Assembly: GCF_002934365.1 (NCBI RefSeq)
Contig: NZ_PTIY01000009.1
Span: forward strand, 124,001 to 188,000
Direction: 5' to 3'
Source of the DNA: Methylobacter tundripaludum
Lineage (GTDB): Bacteria > Pseudomonadota > Gammaproteobacteria > Methylococcales > Methylomonadaceae
Length of the DNA: 64,000 bases
Shown here one piece after another: positions 1-7,569 of the stretch; position 1 is the first letter of the stretch, and each line of letters begins with the position of its first letter. The notes under the pieces are model-generated. The model was not told the DNA's origin, did not search any database, and saw only the letters and a list, made by a program, of their open reading frames with translations. A program made the translations under genes and the position numbers.

Positions 1-302
1 TTACCGTGCATTTCCTGAATCAGGGACGGATGGTCGGTTGTCGCCTGGAAGAATTGATAGGCGCTGACGAGCCCTGGAATCCCAGCCGTTTCGAGTTCAG
101 GGACAAGGTGGTTTGCACTATCGATTTAGGCATTGCGGGCAATATCCTGTTCGCCAAAGGCACGGAAGGAGAGGTCTTTAAGGTGATCAGGGATAACGAG
201 TTGATTCAATACCACGTCGCTTTTCAGGGCAGGGTCCTGCAGGTGCCTGAGACAGCGCTTGCCCCGGCGCATCCCGAGTCATTTTGTGAACCGGAGGTTT
301 GA
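1..302 (+). CDS. nifZ: NifZ, C-terminal part (5' end outside window)
   Basis: This is the C-terminal part of NifZ, a small protein involved in maturation of the P-clusters of nitrogenase MoFe protein. The reading frame is open to the left edge of the window, so the true start lies upstream and the GTG at position 6 is only an internal codon. The visible part has the NifZ-like motif VGCRLEELI followed by PSRFEFRDKV, and then a second half ending in VPETALAP that resembles the duplicated SH3-like half of NifZ. The stop TGA is one base before the nifM start, so the two are translationally close. Identification rests on the motifs and on nifM and nif-type clpX following directly. Confidence 0.8.
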   Translation, partial: TVHFLNQGRMVGCRLEELIGADEPWNPSRFEFRDKVVCTIDLGIAGNILFAKGTEGEVFKVIRDNELIQYHVAFQGRVLQVPETALAPAHPESFCEPEV

Positions 303-303
303 T

Positions 304-1170
304 ATGACCGTAATTGAAGAACCTGTCCAGCTGTCAACCTACAATTTGTTAAGAGCGGCTTTAGCCTTATTTAAAAAGTCGCCGGCCGAATTGGCGGAGG
401 CCGAGTTGCAGCAGGCAAAAACACAAGCCCTGAATGAATTCAGGATTGAAAGCCGTGTGCTGAATGCGCCTGAGGCGGCCGCAGTGATCATTACCGAGCA
501 GGAACTGCAACAGGCCTATCAGGAAATTCAGGGGCGTTATGATGACGAAGCTGCTTTTTTCAGCGATCTGGAGAAAAACCGGCTCGACAAAGACAGCTTG
601 CTGGCGGCGTTGCACCGCCAGTGCAAGGTCAATACGGTTCTGGAGCTGGTTGCCAGCCGTGCGCCCGCTGTCAGCGACGTCGAAATCGGCATCTATTACC
701 ATGTCCATGCCGATCAATTTCATCTGCCTGAACGGCGCGAAGCCTGCCATATCTTCATCAGTATTAACCCGGACTATCCTGAAAACACGCCCGAGATGGC
801 TTTGATACGCGCCCAGGAACTCGCCGAAAGACTGCGTAAAAAGCCGCACAAATTTGCCGACCTGGCCTTAAAGCATTCCGAATGTCCTACCGCTTTGCAA
901 GGCGGCGTTCTGGGCACCGTGCCGCGCGGCACGCTTTATCCCGAACTGGATGCGGTGCTGTTCGGCTTAAAGGCGGGCGAAGTCAGCGATGCGGTTAAAT
1001 CGGAAATCGGTTTTCATGTGTTGTTATGCAAGAGCATACAAAAATCCGAAACCCTGTCGCTTGCCAAAGCGACGCCGAAAATACGCCAGCTGATGAACGA
1101 ACGCGCCCGGCGTACCTGTCAGCGCGCCTGGCTGGCCGGTTTGACGGCGCCAGAAACCGAGGAAAGATAA
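304..1170 (+). CDS. nifM: NifM, putative peptidyl-prolyl isomerase for nitrogenase Fe protein
   Basis: NifM is needed for maturation of the nitrogenase Fe protein (NifH) and belongs to the parvulin family of peptidyl-prolyl cis-trans isomerases. The 288-residue product has an N-terminal helical chaperone-like half and a C-terminal parvulin domain (about residues 140-270) with the typical stretches [21 protein letters not shown] and EIGFHVLLC. There is no signal peptide, as expected for a cytoplasmic nif accessory protein. ATG at 304 was chosen because it follows the nifZ stop directly. An in-frame ATG at 259 would overlap nifZ by 44 bases. The stop overlaps the clpX start (TAATG), indicating coupled translation. 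Confidence 0.9.
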   Translation: MTVIEEPVQLSTYNLLRAALALFKKSPAELAEAELQQAKTQALNEFRIESRVLNAPEAAAVIITEQELQQAYQEIQGRYDDEAAFFSDLEKNRLDKDSLLAALHRQCKVNTVLELVASRAPAVSDVEIGIYYHVHADQFHLPERREACHIFISINPDYPENTPEMALIRAQELAERLRKKPHKFADLALKHSECPTALQGGVLGTVPRGTLYPELDAVLFGLKAGEVSDAVKSEIGFHVLLCKSIQKSETLSLAKATPKIRQLMNERARRTCQRAWLAGLTAPETEER

Positions 1171-2441
1171 TGAGCGATAAAGAAACCAAACACTGTTCAT
1201 TCTGCGGCATAGTCCAATCCGCTTCAGTCCCCTTGATTGCCGGTAGCGAGGGCTATATTTGCGGGGCTTGCGTACACTTAGCCAACCAAGTCGTCAGCAA
1301 TTGGAGCCGCAAAAAAGAGCTGTCCGAAATGCAGGGCGCATTGCCGATTCCGGCAAAAATCAAAGAATATCTCGACCGGTACATTATCGGACAGCATTTG
1401 GCTAAAGAGATATTGTCCGTTGCTGTTTACAACCATTACAAACGCCTGAAGCATGAAAGCGGCGACGCGGGCCTGGGCGAGTTCGACAAGGATGTGGAAA
1501 TCGGCAAATCCAACATCCTGCTGATAGGCCCGTCCGGCACCGGGAAAACGCTGTTAGCCAGCACCTTGGCGAAAATCGTCGGCGTACCGTTCGTTGTTGC
1601 CGATGCGACAACACTGACCCAAGCCGGTTATGTCGGCGATGATGTGGAAAATATCCTGGTGCGCTTGCTGGATGTCGCGGAAGGCAATATGACCAATGCG
1701 GAGTGGGGCATCGTTTACTTGGATGAAATCGACAAGATCGCCCGCAGCCCTGAACAGCAAACCGGAACCCGCGATGTATCCGGTGAAGGCGTACAACAGG
1801 CCTTGCTCAGGCTGGTCGAAGGCTCTCACGTTAAGCTCCCGGCAAAAGGGCGCAACAAGGACGGCGATGCCACGATGGATACGCGGAACATCCTGTTCAT
1901 TGCCGGCGGTTCGTTTCCGGGCCTGGAAAAACATGTCGAAAAACGCCTGGTGCCGACCAATTCGGCTATCGGTTTTCATGCCGAGGTGAGCAATCCGGCT
2001 GAAAAACCGGCATTGGAAGCTATGCTGAACGCGACCCAGCCCAGCGATTTGCGCAAATTCGGCTTAATCCCCGAGTTTATCGGCCGTTTCCCGGTGCTGG
2101 CGCCGTTGGAACCTCTGGATGTCGATGCCTTGATCCGGGTATTGACCGAACCTAAAAATGCGCTGGTTCGCCAGTATCAACAACTGTTCGCCTACGAAGG
2201 CGTGGAGTTGATATTCGAGCAGGATGCGCTGGTTGAAATCGCCAAAAAAGCCATCGAACGCGAAACCGGAGCGCGCGGTCTACGCAGCATCATGGAGCAG
2301 ATCTTGCGAAAAACCATGTTCGATATTCCGTCCGTCGATGACGTTGAGCAATGCATTGTCGATGCCGATGTGGTTAAGGGGGAGGGTGAGATCAGGTTGA
2401 TAAAAAAAGCCGAAACCCAACTCAGGCAGCAGGCTGGGTAG
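1170..2441 (+). CDS. clpX: ClpX-type AAA+ unfoldase of the nif cluster (ClpX2-like)
   Basis: This is an ATP-dependent unfoldase subunit that would partner ClpP. The 423-residue product has the N-terminal zinc-binding domain (CSFCG, then CGACV), the Walker A motif GPSGTGKT, the Walker B region [11 protein letters not shown] and sensor/arginine-finger regions of ClpX. A second ClpX gene directly after nifM is known in Azotobacter vinelandii (ClpX2), where it has been linked to turnover of NifB and NifEN. The same role is inferred here from position. The start overlaps the nifM stop by one base. The housekeeping clpX (normally next to clpP and lon) must be elsewhere, because the lon at 53.9-56.3 kb has no clp neighbours. 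Confidence 0.93.
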   Translation: MSDKETKHCSFCGIVQSASVPLIAGSEGYICGACVHLANQVVSNWSRKKELSEMQGALPIPAKIKEYLDRYIIGQHLAKEILSVAVYNHYKRLKHESGDAGLGEFDKDVEIGKSNILLIGPSGTGKTLLASTLAKIVGVPFVVADATTLTQAGYVGDDVENILVRLLDVAEGNMTNAEWGIVYLDEIDKIARSPEQQTGTRDVSGEGVQQALLRLVEGSHVKLPAKGRNKDGDATMDTRNILFIAGGSFPGLEKHVEKRLVPTNSAIGFHAEVSNPAEKPALEAMLNATQPSDLRKFGLIPEFIGRFPVLAPLEPLDVDALIRVLTEPKNALVRQYQQLFAYEGVELIFEQDALVEIAKKAIERETGARGLRSIMEQILRKTMFDIPSVDDVEQCIVDADVVKGEGEIRLIKKAETQLRQQAG

Positions 2442-2469
2442 AGTGGAACTCCATCGACATCAATTGACG

Positions 2470-2578
2470 CTGGTTCCCAATCTCCAGATTGGGAACCCAG
2501 GAGGCGAAGCTCCAGCTTCGCGACTCGGGAAGCTGGAGCTTCCAAGACGGGATTCCCAAGCAGGAGCTTGGGAACCAG
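2470..2578. repeat. Nested palindromic repeat between clpX and the glutaredoxin gene
   Basis: Several inverted repeats are nested in about 110 bases. The outer arms CTGGTTCCCAA (2470-2480) and TTGGGAACCAG (2568-2578) are perfect complements. Inside lie further small palindromes around GAAGCTCCAGCTTCG and GGAAGCTGGAGCTTCC. Nothing in it looks coding. It resembles the REP-like intergenic elements of many bacteria, and could end or attenuate transcription from the nifZ-nifM-clpX operon. Confidence 0.7.
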
Positions 2579-2683
2579 TACAAGAAATTCGTGTGAATCC
2601 GTCTAATCCGTGTCGCCTAGAGACGCCTACTTTTGGCATCCGTGCTCTATTTTCCCAACAACCGTTATTACATCGAGAACTTT

Positions 2684-3292
2684 ATGAAAACCGAAGACAA
2701 AATCCGCGCTCAATTGGCTGCCCAGCCGATCATTATTTACATGAAAGGCATACCGGCTAATCCGCAATGCGGTTTTTCAGCCAAAGCAGTCGGCATACTC
2801 AATGAGACCAACATCCCATACGCTTATGTGAATGTGTTGGAAGCGCCTTTTATCCGTGAAAAGTTGCCGAGCATTTCCCACTGGCCGACTTATCCCCAGC
2901 TGTTTGTAAACGCAGAACTGGTCGGCGGTTGCGACATTATTGAAGAAATGTCCAACAACGGCAGTCTGCTGCCTTTATTAACAGCCGCCGCGCCGAAAAA
3001 AACGGAAGCCGCAAGCGATGCATTGCCCCCCGGCGAAGTTGTGCAACTGGTGCAGCAGGGCATTGACGATGCCAAAGTGATGATCGAAGGCGAAGGCTGC
3101 GACTTAACAATCACCGTGGTCAGCTCGCACTTTAACGATTTAACGATAGTGAAAAAACAGCAATTGGTCCTGGCGACGTTAAAAGAGCCTTTGGCGTCAG
3201 GTAAGCTTCATGCGGTCAGCGTTAAGGCTTATACCCCGGATGAGTGGCAGGCTAAGCAAAACGCTGGCGGGCTGCTGCAAATCCAGTCGTAG
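2684..3292 (+). CDS. Monothiol glutaredoxin-BolA fusion protein
   Basis: The 202-residue protein joins two iron-sulfur trafficking modules. Residues 1-105 are a monothiol glutaredoxin (GrxD/Grx5 type) with the active site CGFS, the TYPQLFVNAELVGG stretch and the GGCDI glutathione-binding region. Residues about 115-200 look like a BolA/IbaG domain. Grx-BolA pairs form bridging [2Fe-2S] complexes. In the nif context the fusion would supply or store clusters for nitrogenase assembly, comparable to the nif-linked grx5 of Azotobacter. ATG 2684 is chosen because translation upstream of it is not family-like. The assignment of the second domain rests on its pattern (helix, strand VSSHFNDLTIVKKQQ, final helix) and is slightly less sure. 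Confidence 0.85.
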   Translation: MKTEDKIRAQLAAQPIIIYMKGIPANPQCGFSAKAVGILNETNIPYAYVNVLEAPFIREKLPSISHWPTYPQLFVNAELVGGCDIIEEMSNNGSLLPLLTAAAPKKTEAASDALPPGEVVQLVQQGIDDAKVMIEGEGCDLTITVVSSHFNDLTIVKKQQLVLATLKEPLASGKLHAVSVKAYTPDEWQAKQNAGGLLQIQS

Positions 3293-3327
3293 TAACAGAC
3301 CGTTTGTCCCGATCATATCAAGGCGCC

Positions 3328-3358
3328 GACCTTCCAGGTTTTAAAAACCTGGAAGGTC
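3328..3358. repeat. Perfect palindrome upstream of the flavodoxin gene
   Basis: GACCTTCCAGG (3328-3338) pairs with CCTGGAAGGTC (3348-3358), separated by TTTTAAAAA. The hairpin sits about 50 bases before the flavodoxin start. It lacks a 3' T tract, so it is more likely a dispersed palindromic repeat or an mRNA-stabilising hairpin than a classical terminator. Confidence 0.6.
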
Positions 3359-3408
3359 TAACCCGTAACCGGAGCGTAGGAATTATTAAAACACTTAGCG
3401 AGGAAATC

Positions 3409-3942
3409 ATGGCTAAAGTAGGCGTTTTTTTCGGCACCGATACCGGCAATACCCGGCGGATTGCCAAAGATATTACCACGGCGTTGGGTTCGGCTGTTGC
3501 CGCTAAACCGGTCAATGTGCGCAATGCGACAGTGGAAGACATGCTGGCGTATGACACCTTGATTTTAGGTACGCCAACTTATGGCGAAGGCCAGTTGCCC
3601 GGTTTATCGACCGGCAACGCAACTGAAAGCTGGGAAGAGTTTTTGCCGAAGTTGGCCGGGCAGGATTTCAGCGGTAAAAAGGTCGCTATTTATGGCTTGG
3701 GGAATCAAAAAAGCTATCCGGTAGAGTTTGTCGATGCGATGTACTATGTCTACGAGCAGTTCAAGCAATGCGGCGCCACCCTGATCGGCGCATGGGATAC
3801 CGAAGGATACAGCTTTAAAAGCTCTAAAGCCGTTGTCGATAACCGCTTTGTCGGCTTGGCATTGGACCAGGAAAACCAGAAAGACCTTACCCCGGCAAGG
3901 CTGGAAACATGGTTAACAATGCTGACGCAGGCTTGGAGTTAA
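3409..3942 (+). CDS. nifF: Flavodoxin (NifF-type electron donor)
   Basis: This is a long-chain flavodoxin of 177 residues that carries electrons on FMN, here probably to the nitrogenase Fe protein. The FMN phosphate loop is FGTDTGNTRRIAK at the N-terminus. The aromatic-loop regions TPTYGEGQLPG and GLGNQKSYPVEF, and the long-chain insertion (YSFKSSKAV), are present. The ATG at 3409 starts the canonical MAKVGVFFGT sequence, while the longer open frame upstream runs through a palindrome and is rejected. The nif neighbours make nifF more likely than housekeeping fldA, but sequence alone does not settle that. Confidence 0.88.
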   Translation: MAKVGVFFGTDTGNTRRIAKDITTALGSAVAAKPVNVRNATVEDMLAYDTLILGTPTYGEGQLPGLSTGNATESWEEFLPKLAGQDFSGKKVAIYGLGNQKSYPVEFVDAMYYVYEQFKQCGATLIGAWDTEGYSFKSSKAVVDNRFVGLALDQENQKDLTPARLETWLTMLTQAWS

Positions 3943-3956
3943 AGTCAGGATCAGCC

Positions 3957-4322
3957 ATGGCCGATGACAATGCAAAATTAGCCTGCACTCGCGATGAATT
4001 GGATAAAGCCAGCTATTTAACGCGGAAAATCTGTTTTAAAAAACAGCCGGTTTCGGCCATTATTTTCGCGTTTGAAGGCAGCGTCTATGCGTATGTGAAC
4101 CATTGCATGCATATGCACAGACCGTTAAATTGCGAGCAGGACGCTATCTTTGATGAAACCGGCTTATATCTGCGTTGTTCGATGCACGGTTTTATCTTCG
4201 ATCCCAAAACCGGAGAGTGCCAAAGCCCGGTCTGCTTGGGGCAACGCTTGCAATCGCTTCGTTTGAAAGAGATTGACGGCGTTCTTTATTTTGCCGAAAA
4301 GCATCTAACGCTTATCGATTGA
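3957..4322 (+). CDS. Rieske [2Fe-2S] ferredoxin-like protein
   Basis: A small (121 residues) soluble Rieske-type protein. The cluster ligands are visible as CMH in the first motif and CSMH in the second, with GFIFDPKTGEC following. There is no signal peptide or membrane segment. It lies 14 bases after nifF and 12 bases before the RseC-like gene, within what looks like one transcription unit. By position it is probably an electron carrier or assembly factor linked to nitrogen fixation, but no specific partner can be named. ATG 3957 is preceded by TCAGGA, a reasonable ribosome-binding site. Confidence 0.82.
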   Translation: MADDNAKLACTRDELDKASYLTRKICFKKQPVSAIIFAFEGSVYAYVNHCMHMHRPLNCEQDAIFDETGLYLRCSMHGFIFDPKTGECQSPVCLGQRLQSLRLKEIDGVLYFAEKHLTLID

Positions 4323-4334
4323 ACGGTGATAACG

Positions 4335-4769
4335 ATGATAGAAGAATCAGCGATCGTGGTGAAAATAGAAAACCATCAAGTCTGGGTCGAAAGCGGACCT
4401 TACGGCGCGTGCGGCGGTTGTCTGAAAAAAGCATCGTGTGCGACCAACGCAATCGGTAGCGTTCTTAAGAAAAAGTCGGTACCGGTTGATAGCGACATTC
4501 AGCTGAAAACCGGCGATCAAGTCATGGTCGCGATTGATGAAAACCTGCTGCTGCGCGCTTCACTTTTATTGTATCTGACGCCGTTAATCGCGCTGTTTAC
4601 AGGCGCCGGTATTGCCGATTGGCTGCTGGCCGATAATGCCAAGTCCGCAGACGTATGGATTGCCGGCAGCGCCGTGCTGAGTTTTTTAGTTTCGCTGTGG
4701 TTAATCAACAAGGCGCAAAGTCTGTTGATAATGAGTTACGCCCGGCCTGTCGTAGTCAGGAAGGTTTAA
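4335..4769 (+). CDS. RseC/MucC-family membrane protein
   Basis: A 144-residue protein of the RseC/MucC family (SoxR-reducing system protein RseC in enterobacteria). The N-terminal cytoplasmic part has the family cysteine cluster in GACGGCLKKASCAT. Two membrane helices follow (about residues 74-98 and 106-127). RseC-type proteins often accompany Rnf complexes or redox clusters, and in nif clusters Rnf supplies electrons to nitrogenase, so a redox-linked role is plausible. The ATG at 4335 is preferred over the GTG at 4326 because it is closer to the usual family start. Confidence 0.8.
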   Translation: MIEESAIVVKIENHQVWVESGPYGACGGCLKKASCATNAIGSVLKKKSVPVDSDIQLKTGDQVMVAIDENLLLRASLLLYLTPLIALFTGAGIADWLLADNAKSADVWIAGSAVLSFLVSLWLINKAQSLLIMSYARPVVVRKV

Positions 4770-4783
4770 GCCTCGATGTCGGC

Positions 4784-5083
4784 ATGAATGTCTGGGCCAT
4801 TGATAAAGATGTTCCGTTGAAGCTCCTGCTATTGGAACTGGTGCATCGGTACGGCGAAAATACGCTGGCGTTGAATAATCAGGTGCAGCACTTCCAGGCT
4901 GTCGATTTATGCAGGATTAACGAGCCGGCTATTTCCGCCTACATCTACACTTTCGGCCAGAACGCAGGACGTTACGGCGTCGACCTGAAATACCCCATTC
5001 CGGCGCATAACATTGTCGGAGAAAATGAAGACCTGACCTTGGACCAAATCATAGAAATCATCTCCACTCATCTATTTTCTTAA
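4784..5083 (+). CDS. Conserved-looking small protein of unknown function in the nif cluster
   Basis: A 99-residue soluble protein with no cysteines that suggest metal binding, apart from one in VDLCRINE, and no membrane segment. It begins MNVWAIDKDVPLKLL and ends in an acidic helix (LTLDQIIEIISTHLF). I do not recognise a family. It lies 14 bases after the RseC-like gene and 12 bases before the next gene, in the same direction, so it is likely co-transcribed with the nif accessory genes. A longer in-frame start at 4655 would overlap the RseC gene by more than 100 bases and is rejected. Confidence 0.65.
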   Translation: MNVWAIDKDVPLKLLLLELVHRYGENTLALNNQVQHFQAVDLCRINEPAISAYIYTFGQNAGRYGVDLKYPIPAHNIVGENEDLTLDQIIEIISTHLFS

Positions 5084-5095
5084 ACCCTATACATC

Positions 5096-5392
5096 ATGAA
5101 TCAAGAACAACAAACCGGATTTCGCTACTTTGTCAGTTACAGTGGCGTCAAACTCCCGCTAAAGCTGGTCAATGAAATAACCGAAGACAGCTTAAATAAC
5201 CGGAACACCTATTATCGCAGTCAATTTGATGTACAGGGCAGAATGTTGCTTTGCCAGAAAGTTGTTTATGGCGAGGTTGAATCCGAACATCGGTATCAAT
5301 ATTACGATGACGGCGTTTTAAAACATGCGCGAATCACTGAAGATGATGAAGTCAGGGAGATTCATTTTAATGAGTTGGGGGAGATGGCGTGA
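5096..5392 (+). CDS. Small protein of unknown function at the end of the nif block
   Basis: A 98-residue protein rich in aromatic and charged residues (FRYFVSYSGVKLPLKLV near the start, HRYQYYDDGVLKHARI near the end). The repeated Tyr-x-x-Asp-Gly style suggests an all-beta fold of the kind seen in short RHS/MORN-like strand repeats, but this is only an impression. It may belong to a small DUF family seen beside nif genes (possibly DUF6156), a memory I cannot verify. No signal peptide. It is the last gene of the rightward nif-associated run. Confidence 0.65.
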   Translation: MNQEQQTGFRYFVSYSGVKLPLKLVNEITEDSLNNRNTYYRSQFDVQGRMLLCQKVVYGEVESEHRYQYYDDGVLKHARITEDDEVREIHFNELGEMA

Positions 5393-5532
5393 ACCGACAA
5401 GAAATGCAGGGTACGCATCGCGCACCTTTATTGAATCCGGTCGTTGTTTGGGGCGTTATTTTTTTCTTGTTCCCGCGAGCGGAGCCCGTGGGAACAAAAG
5501 CATGCAACCCCGTCCGGCTTGTAAGTTTTTAA
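5389..5532 (+). CDS. Possible small membrane ORF (47 residues)
   Basis: A GTG start overlaps the preceding stop codon (GTGA) and opens a 47-codon frame containing a hydrophobic stretch, NPVVVWGVIFFLF. The rest of the frame runs into a hairpin (TTGTTCCC at 5467 with GGGAACAA at 5490), so the C-terminus looks accidental or replaced by repeat sequence. No ribosome-binding site stands out. It could be a real, truncated coupled gene or chance. Confidence 0.25.
   Translation: MNRQEMQGTHRAPLLNPVVVWGVIFFLFPRAEPVGTKACNPVRLVSF
5467..5497. repeat. Short inverted repeat after the nif block
   Basis: TTGTTCCC (5467-5474) is complementary to GGGAACAA (5490-5497). It lies in the noncoding stretch after the nif-associated genes and could act as a terminator-like hairpin, although no T run follows directly. 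Confidence 0.45.
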
Positions 5533-5629
5533 GGCCTTGCCCTGCATAGGAGGCTGTTAAATTGCAGGTTTTGATTGTTTTCCCAAAAAGTAATACCATC
5601 AAAATATTACCAATAAACCCGAGGCAACC

Positions 5630-5876
5630 ATGCGTGTAACCAGCAAAGGTCAAGTGACCATTCCCACAAAATGTACGGGAGAATATGGGCATTCTACCCG
5701 CTGAAACCGAGATCGAATTTATGCAGGACGAAAGCGGTCGCTGGTATATCGTCAAGGCCAAAACGGCTAAAAAGCGGGACAGCCGTTTTCGCACTGCCCA
5801 TCAGACCGGCAAATTAACCATGAGCACCGATGACATCATGGCATTGACGCGGGGCGAATCGTGGCGGTCATCCTAG
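5630..5876 (+). pseudogene. AbrB/VapB-type antitoxin, frameshifted
   Basis: ATG 5630 (after a GAGG ribosome-binding site) begins the classical AbrB-fold start MRVTSKGQVTIP. The frame is lost a few codons later and stops at a TGA near 5702. Removing one base near 5671 restores the expected family continuation VRENMGILPAETEIEF, which then runs to the TAG at 5874-5876. The gene is therefore broken by a one-base insertion, unless translation restarts at ATG 5685, which would lack the DNA-binding N-terminus. The downstream toxin gene overlaps the end (GTG 5861) and is also broken. Confidence 0.7.
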
Positions 5877-6446
5877 TCGACAGTTGCATTATCACTGATC
5901 TGGCCGGTCCTGAAAGTGATTGGTTCGAATGGAGCGCTGGAACCTTGGAGAGACTGGATCCAGTCCACACCCCAATGCCGTTAAGTTAAGACTTGTTCCG
6001 TTCGCCCTGAGCGTGTCGAAGGGTGAGCGGAACAAGTCGTTAAGCCTCTCATGGTTCGACAAGGCCTTTAGTCCTGAGCGTAGCCGAAGGGTCACCACGA
6101 ACGGGCTTAACTTAACGCCATTGGTCCCACCCTGGTTATTAACCCGATCGTTTACACAGAGTGCTCGGTCGGCTATGAGCGCATAGAAGAGGTAGAGGCA
6201 TTATTCGAACATCTGGGCTTTACAATGAAACTCATTCCTAGAGAAGCGTTATTCCTGGCGGGAAAAGCGTTCTTGCAGTACAGGAAGAATCAAGGACAAA
6301 AAAGCAATGTGTTGCCGAATTTTTTTATCGGCGCTCATGCGGCAGTGTCCGGGTATCAGCTCATCACCCGAGATCGGGGCCGGTTCAGCACCTATTTTCC
6401 GAGCGTTGAGTCGATTATGCCTGACTCAACCAGTGGATTAAATTGA
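5861..6446 (+). pseudogene. VapC-type PIN-domain toxin split by a palindromic element
   Basis: The N-terminal part starts at GTG 5861 and reads VAVILVDSCIITDLAG, the first acidic motif of PIN-domain ribonucleases. After LERLDPVHTP the frame enters a 153-bp palindromic repeat (5972-6124) and stops. The C-terminal part resumes in another frame right after the repeat as LVINPIVYTECSVGYERIEE and continues with LPNFFIGAHAA and LITRDRGRF, the remaining PIN motifs, to the stop at 6446. Both halves are well conserved, so the insertion is probably recent. PIN toxins cleave RNA; this copy should be inactive. Confidence 0.8.
5972..6124. mobile_element. Palindromic MITE-like/REP element inserted in vapC (repeat family copy A)
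   Basis: The outer ends CCAATGCCGTTAAGTTAAG (5972-5990) and CTTAACTTAACGCCATTGG (6106-6124) are inverted repeats with one mismatch. The inside contains two hairpin arms, around CCGTTCGCCCTGAGC and around CAAGGCCTTTAGTCCTGAGC. Related copies lie at 20128-20314 and, in reverse orientation, 56851-57010. There is no coding capacity, so it must have been moved by an enzyme encoded elsewhere. No clean target-site duplication can be called, although imperfect GTCCACACCC and GTCCCACCC flank it. Confidence 0.75.
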
Positions 6447-6570
6447 AGGTTATTCACAGCCGGGGGATTGTAATTAATAAAATCATGTTGTAATGCAGTG
6501 ACTGGATGTTATTATTCAACCATAAAGTTAAGTATTTTTTCCGTTAGAGTTTTATCACCCGTTTAAAACT

Positions 6571-7425
6571 ATGCCCCACTACCATTTCATCTCCGGCCTG
6601 CCCCGTTCCGGTTCCACTTTGCTGGCGGCCATCCTGCGCCAGAACCCCCGGTTCCACGGAGGCATGACCAGCCCGGTAGGTTCTCTTTTTAACGCAGCCT
6701 TGGCGCAAATGAGCGCCGGCAGCGAATTTGGGGCGGTAGTCGGTGTCGATCAGCGGCGGGCGGTTTTGCGGGGCTTGTTTACTTCGTTTTACGAGAGCTA
6801 CCCGGATGAGGCTGTGATTTTCGACACTAACCGCCTATGGTGTACCAAACTGCCGGCCCTGCTGGATCTTTTCCCCGAGGCCAAAATTATTGCTTGTGTG
6901 CGCAACGTAGCTTGGGTGATGGATAGCATTGAGCGGCTGTACCGGGCCAATCCGTATGAAAATACCCGGCTGTTCGGTAATATGCAACGGAGCACGGTTT
7001 ATAATCGCCTTGAAGGGTTGGCCCAACACGATCAACTGGTCGGCTTTGCCTGGTCGGCTCTGCGCGAAGCGTTTTACGGCGAACAGGCGGCTTCTATGCT
7101 GCTCCTGGATTACGACCTGTTGGCCCAGGCGCCGCAAAAAGTGTTGCCGCTTCTCTACCAGTTCATCGGCGAGCCGCTTTTTGATCATGATTTCGAAAAC
7201 GTGGAATACGACGCCCCACAATTCGATTTCCAGATAGGTGTCGAGGGCCTGCACCGCGTTCGACCCAAGGTGGAATTCCAATCAAGGCGCACGATTATCC
7301 CGCCCGATTTGTTCGAGAAGTACTCCCAGCTTTCTTTTTGGAGCGACTCTGCGGGCAGCGAGGCTTACGTCATTACAGCCAAACCGCCGGAGCAGGGAGC
7401 TGCCGTGCTTGAATTGAAATCGTAA
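6571..7425 (+). CDS. Sulfotransferase family protein
   Basis: A 284-residue cytoplasmic sulfotransferase-fold protein. The 5'-phosphosulfate loop for PAPS binding is GLPRSGSTLLAA at residues 9-20. A second conserved region, KIIACVRNVAWVMDSIERLY, fits the 3'-phosphate-binding region. There is no signal peptide. Such proteins transfer sulfate from PAPS to sugars, lipids, peptides or small molecules; the acceptor cannot be told. It stands alone, 144 bases upstream of the giant surface protein gene and in the same direction. A role in modifying surface material is possible but unproven. Confidence 0.8.
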   Translation: MPHYHFISGLPRSGSTLLAAILRQNPRFHGGMTSPVGSLFNAALAQMSAGSEFGAVVGVDQRRAVLRGLFTSFYESYPDEAVIFDTNRLWCTKLPALLDLFPEAKIIACVRNVAWVMDSIERLYRANPYENTRLFGNMQRSTVYNRLEGLAQHDQLVGFAWSALREAFYGEQAASMLLLDYDLLAQAPQKVLPLLYQFIGEPLFDHDFENVEYDAPQFDFQIGVEGLHRVRPKVEFQSRRTIIPPDLFEKYSQLSFWSDSAGSEAYVITAKPPEQGAAVLELKS

Positions 7426-7569
7426 AGGCCGTTTAGGGAAGTGCTGATTTAGGTCTCGCAATGACTAAAAACAGATTCCGAGCAGTCTTTAAGTGACGCT
7501 CACAACGCGCAAAGCGCTTAAGCCGGACTTTTCGTTAACCCGTTATCACTAAATGCAGAGAGTACCAAC

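Noticed and set aside
4655-4783. Long N-terminal extension of the small nif-linked gene
   Set aside because: It overlaps the RseC-like gene by 115 bases in another frame and reads as low-quality sequence; ATG 4784 fits the operon spacing.
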